Of a stretch of DNA of 49,981 nucleotides, positions 32,389 through 40,094 are shown piece after piece. Source of the DNA: a virus; the IMG/VR virus record IMGVR_UViG_3300044846_005435, positions 1-49,981 of that record. The stretch is one strand, 5' to 3'. The stretch's first letter is position 1. Every line of letters begins with the position of its first letter. The notes beneath the pieces were generated by a model. It saw only the letters and a program-made list of their open reading frames with translations. It searched no databases and was not told where the DNA came from. The translations under genes were made by a program, and so were the position numbers.

Positions 32389-33213
32389 ATGTATAAACTC
32401 ATTGAGATATTTAAACAATACAAAACCCAATTAACATGGATATATGTATTTATGTTACTCACTGAACTTTCCATTTTATCAACACCTTTCTTATTGGGAA
32501 AGAGTATTGATGGATTAATTAGTGGTAATTGGTGTTGGATTGTACTTTTAGGTATTTCATATTTCTTATCAAACTTTTTCAATTACAAACGAATGGTTTA
32601 TGACACAAAAGTCTACACTATCATTTATAATAATATAGCATTAAAATTTCTTAAAAAGGATGAAGTTGATGTTTCGACTAAGATAGCCAGAACAGATATG
32701 GCTCATGAAATTGTTAATGTCTTAGAAGGTTATGTACACTATTATATTGCAACAATTGTAACTATAATTGGATCACTTATTTTTATCTTTTCTGAGAATT
32801 GGCAAGTTGGCATACTAGTTAGTGTCTCAATTATTTTTATTGTAAGTTCAGTATTTATACTTTATAAAAAAATAAGACAGGGAATTATTGTAGCAAATAA
32901 TCATTACGAAACAAAAGCAAAATCAATTGAATGTGGATATGTAAGCTCTGAGTCGTTCTTTAACCGAAGACGAAAGATTGAAATATGTCAATCAACAATA
33001 CAAGGTAAAAATTGGTTTTTAATAAATAGTATTAAGTATGTATTTTTAATTTTATCAATTATACTGCTAATTACTACAAAAAAGGATATTACAATTGGTA
33101 GTGTGATAACTGTATACTCGTATGTAAATAACTTTCTAATAGCACTACTATCTGCGCCAGTTGCAATTGAAATGTTTTTACGTATTAGTGATGTATTAAA
33201 AAGATTAAATTAA
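32389..33213 (+). CDS. Orphan ABC-exporter transmembrane domain
   Basis: This 274-residue protein has about six membrane helices in the layout of a type IV ABC exporter. The first pair is near residues 15-65, the second near 118-165 (YYIATIVTIIGSLIFIFSEN, then VSIIFIVSSVFILY) and the last pair near 205-260. No nucleotide-binding domain follows and none is encoded nearby. It begins four bases after thyA and looks AT-rich, like thyA. It may act without ATP, for example in superinfection exclusion, or pair with a host ATPase (both speculative). Confidence 0.75.
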   Translation: MYKLIEIFKQYKTQLTWIYVFMLLTELSILSTPFLLGKSIDGLISGNWCWIVLLGISYFLSNFFNYKRMVYDTKVYTIIYNNIALKFLKKDEVDVSTKIARTDMAHEIVNVLEGYVHYYIATIVTIIGSLIFIFSENWQVGILVSVSIIFIVSSVFILYKKIRQGIIVANNHYETKAKSIECGYVSSESFFNRRRKIEICQSTIQGKNWFLINSIKYVFLILSIILLITTKKDITIGSVITVYSYVNNFLIALLSAPVAIEMFLRISDVLKRLN

Positions 33214-33235
33214 AGAACCTTTAAATAATTAATAT

Positions 33236-33589
33236 ATGATAGAAATAAGATTTAGAGATATTAATCCAGACACTGGAGGCATTTCTCAAGATACTAAAAT
33301 TGCAATGTGCGAAGTCAAGCGCCATGCCGACTGGATTAAACACGCTCTTGAAATTGGAGATGATGGTGACCAGCCCAACCGTGAGTACTACATAGTTGAC
33401 CGTGAAGATCCAGATCGTGAGCTTACTTACGAGGAGAGAATTGCATGGTTCGTTGCAAATTACTATGAGACTGGAATGGAATATGAAAATTTACTACACG
33501 CAATGAAGACTACTAATCTTGACAGTTTTGAATGGATTGATGAAACGGTTAGTGTTCCTAAAAGGATTAGTGAATTAAAATTAGCTTAA
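33236..33589 (+). CDS. Unknown soluble protein
   Basis: This 117-residue acidic protein is rich in Asp/Glu/Arg. Notable segments are MCEVKRHADWIKHALEIGDD (about residues 24-43) and ERIAWFVANYYETGMEYENL (about 66-85). It converges with the minus-strand peptidase gene, overlapping by four bases. It has no signal or membrane part. No family recognised. Confidence 0.72.
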   Translation: MIEIRFRDINPDTGGISQDTKIAMCEVKRHADWIKHALEIGDDGDQPNREYYIVDREDPDRELTYEERIAWFVANYYETGMEYENLLHAMKTTNLDSFEWIDETVSVPKRISELKLA

Positions 33590-34563
33590 GCAATTGATGG
33601 CGGATTAACTCTACCTCCAGCTAAAACCTTTCTTACCATTGGGCCTGTTCCCCAAGTATCTAAATCCTTGGCTTTAGATAACTCATCCGCTGTGATATCA
33701 TCTTTCTGTAACATAGCTACCAGATTTTTATAGTATGGAAGCTTTAGAGTAGCAAGAGTTGCGTCTAATCCAGCTTGACGATCTGGATAATTTCTAACCC
33801 CAACTGAATTGTATTTAGTGTCAGCATCTCCTGGAATATCTTTGGTTGTATTAAATGGATTGTTCTTTGCAGAACCACCCTCACCTTGTCTCCAAGCTTT
33901 TAGAAATTTAATTTTCTCAGGAGTTTCGTTTGCTCCAAGTCCAGTTAATATTGCTTTATAAAAGTCTTCATCTTCTTGACTGCTTAGTGAAACTTTCTGA
34001 TCAGTTTTTGAGAATTTAACTAGATCCTTTTCCGAAAAACCTTTTTCCTTTAACTTATTAATAATTCTAGTAATTAAATCTGAATCTATTAATACAGCAG
34101 AAGTATCTGAAGTTTCTTTTCCAGTTTTAGCAGATTGTACACTTGTAGTATGCTCCCAATGCCAAGGTTCTCTTGGAATTGTTTTAAATCCGTAAGTTGC
34201 AGCATTTGCCTGTAACCAAGCTTGAGAGTCAGCGTCTAATTTTAAGTCAACTGCACTGCCCCATCCATGATTTGATGTTCCTGGAACAGCAGCCAAGCCG
34301 CCTTGTTTATAAAGACCTTTTCGTGCAGCTACATCTACTTGCGAGTCATAGTCTCTATATGAGTCAGTAATTGACCATTTGATTCCGTCTGCCTCTGCTG
34401 CTTTTTTCATTTCTTCGTAGGCCTTTGCCGCAACGTCATTTAACTTATGCTGAGAACTTGTTTCGCCAGCGCCAGCAATTGAGGTTAATTCGCTGGTATC
34501 GAGCTTGCCATTGGCTGCCTCATTTATAAAAAATTGATCAAAAGATACTAATTTACTTTGCAT
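33586..34563 (-). CDS. Tagged bifunctional cell-wall hydrolase: M15 peptidase plus lysozyme-like domain
   Basis: This 325-residue protein has a textbook tag, SFDQFFINE then Ala16, predicting capsid targeting and cleavage. Residues ~35-140 are an M15 (VanY/endolysin) zinc peptidase: SNHGWGSAVD gives His99 and Asp106, and EPWHWEH gives Glu132 and His135. Residues ~205-310 resemble a phage lysozyme-like domain (FLKAWRQGEGG, NPFNTT, YNSVGVRNYPDRQAGLDATL) with a candidate catalytic Glu. It should cut both peptide and glycan bonds of peptidoglycan. It overlaps its upstream partner by 11 bases. I infer a head-packaged lysin that opens the wall at entry. Confidence 0.82.
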   Translation of the reverse strand: MQSKLVSFDQFFINEAANGKLDTSELTSIAGAGETSSQHKLNDVAAKAYEEMKKAAEADGIKWSITDSYRDYDSQVDVAARKGLYKQGGLAAVPGTSNHGWGSAVDLKLDADSQAWLQANAATYGFKTIPREPWHWEHTTSVQSAKTGKETSDTSAVLIDSDLITRIINKLKEKGFSEKDLVKFSKTDQKVSLSSQEDEDFYKAILTGLGANETPEKIKFLKAWRQGEGGSAKNNPFNTTKDIPGDADTKYNSVGVRNYPDRQAGLDATLATLKLPYYKNLVAMLQKDDITADELSKAKDLDTWGTGPMVRKVLAGGRVNPPSIA

Positions 34564-34918
34564 CGTCTACTGTGTTAATTTTAACGGTGTCAGCATTAAA
34601 TGCTTGAATAGCAGATGCAGTCTCCGGTCCAAAATAGCCGTCTACTCCATGAGCTGGTAATTTATAACCTAAAAATACTAGGGCAGCTTGAATATCCTCA
34701 ACTAGTTTAGAGTATTGATAGTTAGTCTTATTCTGGATAGTAGCAACCTTTCCGCTTTCAGCAAAGGCTCGTAGAGTCAAATAGAATGCTTCAACTTGTT
34801 TATCGAGAATACCAGCAGATGAATCCTTCTTACTGGGATTAGTTTCCTCCTTTTTACCGGTCAACCAATCGAAAAATCCTTCATTGGTTTGGCTAAATTG
34901 TTCAAAATTCTTAATCAT
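34553..34918 (-). CDS. Tagged peptidoglycan-binding domain protein
   Basis: This 121-residue protein starts MIKNFEQFSQTNEGFF, a capsid-targeting-like tag with a cleavage site before Gly15. Residues ~67-112 match the PG_binding_1 helical domain (VEDIQAALVFLGYKLPAHGV and DGYFGPETASAIQAF). It therefore binds cell wall but has no catalytic part. The next gene, overlapping by 11 bases, supplies hydrolase domains, so the two behave like a split endolysin in which both halves carry head-targeting tags. Confidence 0.82.
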   Translation of the reverse strand: MIKNFEQFSQTNEGFFDWLTGKKEETNPSKKDSSAGILDKQVEAFYLTLRAFAESGKVATIQNKTNYQYSKLVEDIQAALVFLGYKLPAHGVDGYFGPETASAIQAFNADTVKINTVDDAK

Positions 34919-34955
34919 GCTAAACTTTACGTGTTTATTTTGTAATAGATACTAA

Positions 34956-34965
34956 ATTATTTATC
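34956..34965 (-). promoter_or_regulatory. Late promoter element
   Basis: GATAAATAAT on the minus strand, 37 bases before the ATG at 34918. It drives the peptidoglycan-binding/hydrolase pair. Confidence 0.55.
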
Positions 34966-34968
34966 CTA

Positions 34969-35724
34969 ATGAGCGAGAAAATACAGAGAGTTGTGTTAAA
35001 TGGTTTCAGATATTATGAAGTATCTGATTCATCTGGGGTGATTGGAACTTATCCAAGTGTGACCTCGATATTAGGTTCAACGTCTGACCAGACTGGTTTG
35101 GATGCTTGGAGGAATCGAATTGGTCACACCAAGGCTGAACAGATAGGTAAGGATGCAACTAGTCGTGGAACGGTAATGCATAAACTATGCGAACTCTATC
35201 TTAATTTGCCAGCATCAATGTCAGAAAAGGACAGATTGGAAGAAACCCTTTCACTAGCTAGACTAGACGATGAAATTGATCAGTTTGATAGTCGGGCAAA
35301 AATAGTCGGCGGCATGCTCTTTTATAATTATATCAAATCCGGCAGCTTCACTGAAATTAAAAAGGTAATAGCTCAGGAGAAATTCTTATGGACTTCAAGA
35401 GACGGTGGATTTGCTGGAACTCTAGATAACTTGTCTGTATTGATGTCAGAAGATACGGCAATTGTCGATTTTAAAACTGCTAGAAAACCCAAGGAAGAAA
35501 AATGGATTGAGGACTATAAATTGCAAGTATCTGCGTATGCTGTGGCAGTTTGGGACAGGCTAAATATTAAAGTAAGTACTTGCAGAATTTGGATTTCAAA
35601 CGAACAAAGTATTGCACCTCAGCATTTTAGACTTTCATCAAGTGAAATGCGTGAGTATTATGGAAAGTTCAGAGAGAGACTCGCTGACTTCTATTTAAAG
35701 AATCCGCCTATTATAATTCAATAG
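34969..35724 (+). CDS. PD-(D/E)XK nuclease, RecB/Cas4-like
   Basis: This 251-residue protein has the nuclease core of the RecB family: His71 in SRGTVMHKL, Asp143 in AGTLDNL, Asp157-x-Lys159 in AIVDFKTA, and Gln186 in YKLQVSAYA. These coordinate metal and cut DNA. It could process recombination intermediates or host DNA, as the T4 exonucleases do. It is transcribed divergently from the tagged lysin pair and overlaps the opposite-strand gene by 14 bases at its 3' end. Confidence 0.87.
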   Translation: MSEKIQRVVLNGFRYYEVSDSSGVIGTYPSVTSILGSTSDQTGLDAWRNRIGHTKAEQIGKDATSRGTVMHKLCELYLNLPASMSEKDRLEETLSLARLDDEIDQFDSRAKIVGGMLFYNYIKSGSFTEIKKVIAQEKFLWTSRDGGFAGTLDNLSVLMSEDTAIVDFKTARKPKEEKWIEDYKLQVSAYAVAVWDRLNIKVSTCRIWISNEQSIAPQHFRLSSSEMREYYGKFRERLADFYLKNPPIIIQ

Positions 35725-37678
35725 GAGCTCCAACAATCTTACGCAATAAATCCAATCTTACTGGAGTAGAACGTTCAGCTCCACCAAATGTACGTAAGTA
35801 GATAAATGGTTGATTTGCAGTATTTCTGGTTGTATAATCGCATTTAGCAAAAATACCCCAATTATTCATGTGATTTGCAATATAGTAGTGATCACCTGCT
35901 CTAGTCGATAGCTTATCAGTTTCTGAAACTGGGCCTAAGGTATAGGCAGTTAGTCCCAATCCAGTAAAAGGACCTTGAATAACTTCGCCAGTTACTACGT
36001 TAATTAAAGAAATTCCTCTTGGTGAACTAATTAATTCTTGTGGATTTTCAACTGATCTAATTGCTCTGCCGATTTTTTCTATTGCAGCATAAACTGGAAC
36101 TCCCCATGCGTTTCTTAATGCATCTTTTTGTGATGGATCAAGAACTATGAATTTGGCAAAATCGCCAGTTCTGATTTTCTTCAATGTGTCAAGCGCTGCA
36201 AGACCAGGTCGTGCTACTACCATTTGTTTAAGTTGAGAACCATTTTGTGGAAGCTCTGCATAGGTTCCAGGATCAACTGCTCGACCCGCATTTGCTGCAC
36301 GGTCAGCGTCTACTTGTTCTCTATTTCGAGTTTCAGCCTCTGCTCTACGTCTTTCGATTTCCGCAGGGTTAAGTTGAGTTTCAACATATATCTTTTCATC
36401 TCTAGTTAAGTTAACATTATTCAGATCAGGTATTTGTTCAAGATTTACTTTAACCCAATTTGATTTATCTGAGGTTGTTCGGTTATCGTTTGCCTGACTT
36501 GGTGTAATTTCGCCAGCATCAATTCTGATTGCATCTGATATTTTTACAGCAATGTAAGTACCATTACGATTTTCAACAACTCTTCTAATTGGCAGACTGT
36601 CATACGATGCATCGTATAGGTAAGATTTTACAACAATGAAGTCTCCAACATTCCAATCTGCATCAGGGTCAGCACCAAATCTCTGAATTTTATCAGCAAG
36701 ACGTTGGCGAGTTTCTGCCTCTTGACGAGCTGCTCGTTCTCTTCGTTCAGTCGCTTCTCTTTCAGCACGTTCTTCTTCTCTACGTTGAACATCTGAAACA
36801 GCTGCCATTATTTGCTGTAATCTCTCTTGCGGAATTCGATTGCTTTCAACTAGTGAATTTAAGTAGTCTCTATTTAGTTTAGCTAAAATATCGTTTGGCA
36901 TGATTGCAAGTAATTCATCGTCCATATCAAATCGGTCAGGTTGTGTATTACGTGGGCCAATTACCCGATCAATAAAATTATTAACTAGTTCAATTTTAAC
37001 TTGGTCAGATAGACTCTTTTCCATTGCCATCCAGTTACCTGGTCCAATTACTGCGTTAGCATCGTCATCAGATGGAGTACCGTCTGGATTTGATTTGTAA
37101 GATAACATTGACCCCCAAGCTTTATCCTTTTCAGTAGTACCAGATGGGTTAGACGAAATATAAGTAGCTTCTTTAAGTAGAGTTCGGTATAGCTTAAAAC
37201 CCAAACCTGCTCCTCTAAGGGCAGGTGGAATTCCACCATTTGGAAAGTGACTTCTTTGAAAATCAGAAGGTCCCTCAGTTCTAAAGTGAATGGCCTCATC
37301 GTCTCCAGGATAAACATCTCTCCATCTACCAAAGTCGCTTCTAAAACGGCTATTATCTAGTGATTTCAATTCTGTCATTAAGTCAACAATAGGTTGTGGA
37401 AATTTAGGATAATAGTATCTAGAGTTGTTTGGCCTTTCCATTATAATATCAAGTCGGCGAACCGCCTTTAGTGCTCTAGTAAGATCGGCTGCCACTTCAG
37501 GGTATGACCTAAGTTGAGGTCGTCCGGCTAATTCAGCTTGGCGAGCTACAGTTTCTTGTCTGGAACGACCGATGTGGCTACCGCTAAGTCTTTCGGGTTT
37601 CTTAACTCCCATTTCATCAACTAGCCCATCCTGATTTAAAATGGACTCGTTAACTAAATCTTTTAAGGAATTTATCAT
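35711..37678 (-). CDS. Large tagged internal protein with Arg/Glu coiled coil
   Basis: This 655-residue late protein begins MINSLKDLVNESILNQDG, with a tag cleavage site VNE before Ser13. Residues ~295-330 are a highly charged coiled coil (REEERAEREATERRERAARQ). The rest is mixed, with Arg-rich N-terminal segments. Residues ~500-640 include strand-rich stretches (GISLINVVTGEVIQGPFTGL). No catalytic motif is recognised. Late promoter 21 bases upstream. Its size suggests a major internal protein, possibly with enzymatic activity I cannot identify. Confidence 0.75.
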   Translation of the reverse strand: MINSLKDLVNESILNQDGLVDEMGVKKPERLSGSHIGRSRQETVARQAELAGRPQLRSYPEVAADLTRALKAVRRLDIIMERPNNSRYYYPKFPQPIVDLMTELKSLDNSRFRSDFGRWRDVYPGDDEAIHFRTEGPSDFQRSHFPNGGIPPALRGAGLGFKLYRTLLKEATYISSNPSGTTEKDKAWGSMLSYKSNPDGTPSDDDANAVIGPGNWMAMEKSLSDQVKIELVNNFIDRVIGPRNTQPDRFDMDDELLAIMPNDILAKLNRDYLNSLVESNRIPQERLQQIMAAVSDVQRREEERAEREATERRERAARQEAETRQRLADKIQRFGADPDADWNVGDFIVVKSYLYDASYDSLPIRRVVENRNGTYIAVKISDAIRIDAGEITPSQANDNRTTSDKSNWVKVNLEQIPDLNNVNLTRDEKIYVETQLNPAEIERRRAEAETRNREQVDADRAANAGRAVDPGTYAELPQNGSQLKQMVVARPGLAALDTLKKIRTGDFAKFIVLDPSQKDALRNAWGVPVYAAIEKIGRAIRSVENPQELISSPRGISLINVVTGEVIQGPFTGLGLTAYTLGPVSETDKLSTRAGDHYYIANHMNNWGIFAKCDYTTRNTANQPFIYLRTFGGAERSTPVRLDLLRKIVGAPIEL

Positions 37679-37699
37679 AGTGTATAAAAATTACTTTGA

Positions 37700-37710
37700 G
37701 TTATTTATTC
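37700..37710 (-). promoter_or_regulatory. Late promoter element
   Basis: GAATAAATAAC on the minus strand, a full-length consensus match, 21 bases before the ATG at 37678. Confidence 0.65.
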
Positions 37711-37732
37711 CTGAATCCGGTGTCATTGTTAT

Positions 37733-37740
37733 AGTAAAAT
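37733..37740 (+). promoter_or_regulatory. Early promoter -10 element
   Basis: AGTAAAAT lies 20 bases before the ATG at 37761. It supports that start over an upstream in-frame ATG at 37641, which lies inside the opposite-strand gene. Confidence 0.5.
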
Positions 37741-37760
37741 ACCTAAAGAACAAAAAACAA

Positions 37761-38477
37761 ATGCAAAAGATCACCTTTACTAAAAAATCCATTCAATTTT
37801 CACTTTGGGATGAATCTGCTGAATCTTGGCAAAACCGAGATATTGCTGAGTCAGACTTGCCAATCACATGGTTCCTACCGTATGAAGTTTATGTGGAAGA
37901 TGGAGTTACCTTAAGGCACATACTTAATCACCTAACACCTTATTCGGGCCAATTAAATTTCATATTTGTTAACTATCTTACCGGATTACCGTTTGAAGAA
38001 TTGTTAATTTCGCTTGACGAATCTAGTGACATGGAAGAAATAGTTAAAACTGATGCAGTTTGTCTACTTTGGGTCGGTCAAGTAAGACCAATTGAAGAGG
38101 AAGATGATAATGAGCTTGCCGTATTTCCAAGCATTATGGCGCTTGAATTAATAGGAGATGATGAGGATAGTGAAGACGAATTTCATAACATTCACGAAAT
38201 GACCGTTAAACAATTATTGGACGGACCTTTTATCCTTGATGATTTATTGGAATATTATGATGAAGATTCAATTGATGAAACTCTATTTAGCGGAGTTACT
38301 AGCTGGAAGTTATTTGACTTCATTAGTGGAATTTTAAAGGAATTAACCATCTTTGCTTTTGCAAATGGAATATTTACAAAGTCATCCGACAAATTACCTC
38401 CATTAAGTTCAAAGGAGTTATTTGAACACCTCTCTGATCTTGATAAATTTTTCAAGAATAATTCTGGCCAATCTTAA
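37761..38477 (+). CDS. Acidic protein of unknown function
   Basis: This 238-residue protein is very acidic (many Asp/Glu, for example LIGDDEDSEDEFHNIHEM near residues 130-147). It starts MQKITFTKKSIQFSLWDE after a promoter and short leader. An upstream in-frame ATG at 37641 was not used because it overlaps the 5' end of the opposite gene and precedes the promoter. The acidity suggests a DNA mimic or a binding partner for a basic protein (speculative). No family recognised. Confidence 0.7.
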   Translation: MQKITFTKKSIQFSLWDESAESWQNRDIAESDLPITWFLPYEVYVEDGVTLRHILNHLTPYSGQLNFIFVNYLTGLPFEELLISLDESSDMEEIVKTDAVCLLWVGQVRPIEEEDDNELAVFPSIMALELIGDDEDSEDEFHNIHEMTVKQLLDGPFILDDLLEYYDEDSIDETLFSGVTSWKLFDFISGILKELTIFAFANGIFTKSSDKLPPLSSKELFEHLSDLDKFFKNNSGQS

Positions 38478-38486
38478 CCAGTTAAT

Positions 38487-38525
38487 GGTACTATAGAATT
38501 TCGTAGAGGTTAAAAACCTCTGATT
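38487..38525 (+). other. Putative promoter and hairpin of a short noncoding transcript
   Basis: GGTACTAT at 38487-38494 resembles the early -10. Just downstream, AGAGGTT / AACCTCT (38505-38521) forms a perfect 7-bp hairpin with an AAA loop. The terminator at 38530-38559 follows. Together they could give an RNA of about 60 bases, or simply be a double terminator for the upstream gene. Confidence 0.4.
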
Positions 38526-38529
38526 AATC

Positions 38530-38559
38530 GCCCAGACCAGCAAAGGTTTGGGCTTTTTT
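38530..38559 (+). terminator. Rho-independent terminator
   Basis: GCCCAGACC / GGTTTGGGC pairs with one G-T pair, a six-base loop and six Ts. It ends transcription before the deacetylase promoter. Confidence 0.85.
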
Positions 38560-38567
38560 GGTATATT
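38560..38567 (+). promoter_or_regulatory. Early promoter -10 element
   Basis: GGTATATT directly after the terminator T run, 20 bases before the ATG at 38588. Confidence 0.5.
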
Positions 38568-38587
38568 AATTATCTAAAGCATTAACT

Positions 38588-39586
38588 ATGAGAACACCCA
38601 TCATTAAAACATTCTATACCGAAAAACAGGTACTAACGAAGGGTGCTTACTCAAATTACAGTAAGTCACCGCTAAAGCCAAAATTATTATTAGAATATCT
38701 AGCAGATAATGGTCTTATTAATAACTTTGAAATATCTGGAGATTTTAGTCCATTTAAAAAGACTGACTTTGTAATTGCTCATGAATCAAGATATGTTGAC
38801 GAATTTTTTGCAGGAAAAGGTAGATATCGTTCAAATTCGCTTGACTGGTCAAAGCCATTTGCTGAAACAGTTAAATATACAAACGCCTCATTATACGAAG
38901 CAATTAAAAATTCAATTGATAATCCAAGCGAAGTAAGTTTTAGTCCAACTAGCGGATTCCATCATGCAAGACCAGATGGAGGTAGTGGATTCTGTACTTT
39001 TAGTGGACAGGTAATTGCATCATTAAAAATATACAATCAATATGGAGTCAGTGGAGCATATTTTGATTTGGACGGCCACTTTGGAAATTCAATAGAGGAT
39101 AGCCGTAAGTTTTGTCCTGACTTAAATAAAGCAGTACCCCAAGATTTTAATATTAATCCAATTGGTTACGATGATGATTATTTGGAAAATTTAGCACTAT
39201 GGTTAGAGCGTACAAAGCATGCAATCTTAGATAATAAAATTCATTATGTAGTTTGGTGTCATGGAGCGGATTCACATGAACACGATCAATTAGGTAGCCA
39301 GTGTTCAACTGAGCATTGGGTTGCATGTTCTACTCTTTTTTGGAGATGGGTTAAGGAGATAGATTCTTTGTTAGGCAGACCTCTTCCAGTATCATGTGCA
39401 CTATTTGGCGGATATAGAGATGATGATTATACGTCAGTCTTAAGTTTACATACATCAGACCTAGTTGAGTGCTTTAAGGAATTACTTGAAGTCGACGTTA
39501 AATATACTAGAGAGGTGTTACCTCGTCAAAAATTAGAATATAATTATGGCGGTCGATCAAGAAATTCACGAAAGAGAATGGGTTAA
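38588..39586 (+). CDS. Histone-deacetylase-fold (AcuC/HDAC superfamily) enzyme
   Basis: This 332-residue protein shows the arginase-deacetylase signature in order: SGFHHARPDGGSGFCTFSG with His125-His126 as catalytic pair, YFDLDGHFGN with Asp162 and His164 as zinc ligands, HGADSHEHD with Asp228 as third ligand, and FGGY with Tyr276 as transition-state Tyr. It should remove acyl groups from amines, such as acetyl-lysine, acetyl-polyamines or acylated small molecules. The substrate is unknown. The active site looks intact. A phage copy could reverse host protein acetylation or modify a metabolite or nucleobase (inference). Confidence 0.87.
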   Translation: MRTPIIKTFYTEKQVLTKGAYSNYSKSPLKPKLLLEYLADNGLINNFEISGDFSPFKKTDFVIAHESRYVDEFFAGKGRYRSNSLDWSKPFAETVKYTNASLYEAIKNSIDNPSEVSFSPTSGFHHARPDGGSGFCTFSGQVIASLKIYNQYGVSGAYFDLDGHFGNSIEDSRKFCPDLNKAVPQDFNINPIGYDDDYLENLALWLERTKHAILDNKIHYVVWCHGADSHEHDQLGSQCSTEHWVACSTLFWRWVKEIDSLLGRPLPVSCALFGGYRDDDYTSVLSLHTSDLVECFKELLEVDVKYTREVLPRQKLEYNYGGRSRNSRKRMG

Positions 39587-39737
39587 GAAGTATAAAGACG
39601 TTGACAAAAAAGGAGTCACCTCAGTCTACTGGAAAGAAATACTTGAAATTATTAAGTATTTAGAAAGGACGGAGGAGTACGAAAAGTGTCAGGATCTATG
39701 GGACTACTACAAATCAATGTCTGGAAAAATTCAATAA
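39546..39737 (+). CDS. Small helical protein overlapping the deacetylase gene
   Basis: This 63-residue charged helical protein starts inside the deacetylase gene (41-base overlap) and ends just before a terminator. Its IIKYLERTEEYEKCQDLW segment resembles the C-terminus of the protein at 1107-1403, which supports it being real. Function unknown. Confidence 0.65.
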   Translation: MAVDQEIHEREWVKKYKDVDKKGVTSVYWKEILEIIKYLERTEEYEKCQDLWDYYKSMSGKIQ

Positions 39738-39742
39738 TAAAA

Positions 39743-39769
39743 AAAATCGCCCGTATTACGGGCGATTTT
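39743..39769. terminator. Bidirectional rho-independent terminator
   Basis: ATCGCCCGT / ACGGGCGAT with a three-base loop and A/T flanks serves both the plus-strand deacetylase unit and the minus-strand genes ending at 39777. Confidence 0.92.
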
Positions 39770-39776
39770 AGTTTTT

Positions 39777-40085
39777 TTAAGAATTTAGTTGGGTAGGTGA
39801 AGCCTCATCAGATTTTTCTGATGTAGTTTTCTTACCTGCAACAATGTTCTTAACTCCAAGTAGAGCTGCTCCAATCGTTGTGAACATCACAGATTGATTA
39901 ATGATGTCAATCGATTTATCTAGGAACATCTTATCGATGCATCCAAGAAAGAAGCAAAGTCCACCAATGAAAATAATGTAAAGTCCAGCACTTGATGTTC
40001 CGGAGGTTTTACCATTGTCATTAGAGGTCATTTCGCCGAAGGAGAATTTTTTAATGTCTCCAAATTTAGGAAGTGTCATAGCCAT
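39777..40085 (-). CDS. Small two-helix membrane protein, holin candidate
   Basis: This 102-residue protein has two hydrophobic helices, about residues 33-49 (AGLYIIFIGGLCFFLGC) and 65-82 (VMFTTIGAALLGVKNIVA), with a soluble N-terminus and a Ser/Lys/Glu-rich tail. The size and topology fit a class II holin, but there is no specific motif. It lies downstream of the tagged metalloprotease gene and probably shares its late promoter. Confidence 0.62.
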   Translation of the reverse strand: MAMTLPKFGDIKKFSFGEMTSNDNGKTSGTSSAGLYIIFIGGLCFFLGCIDKMFLDKSIDIINQSVMFTTIGAALLGVKNIVAGKKTTSEKSDEASPTQLNS

Positions 40086-40094
40086 CTAATTTTT

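Noticed and set aside
37641-37760. Upstream in-frame ATG extension of the acidic protein at 37761
   Set aside because: It overlaps the 5' end and late promoter of the opposite-strand gene and precedes the early -10 element that fits the ATG at 37761.
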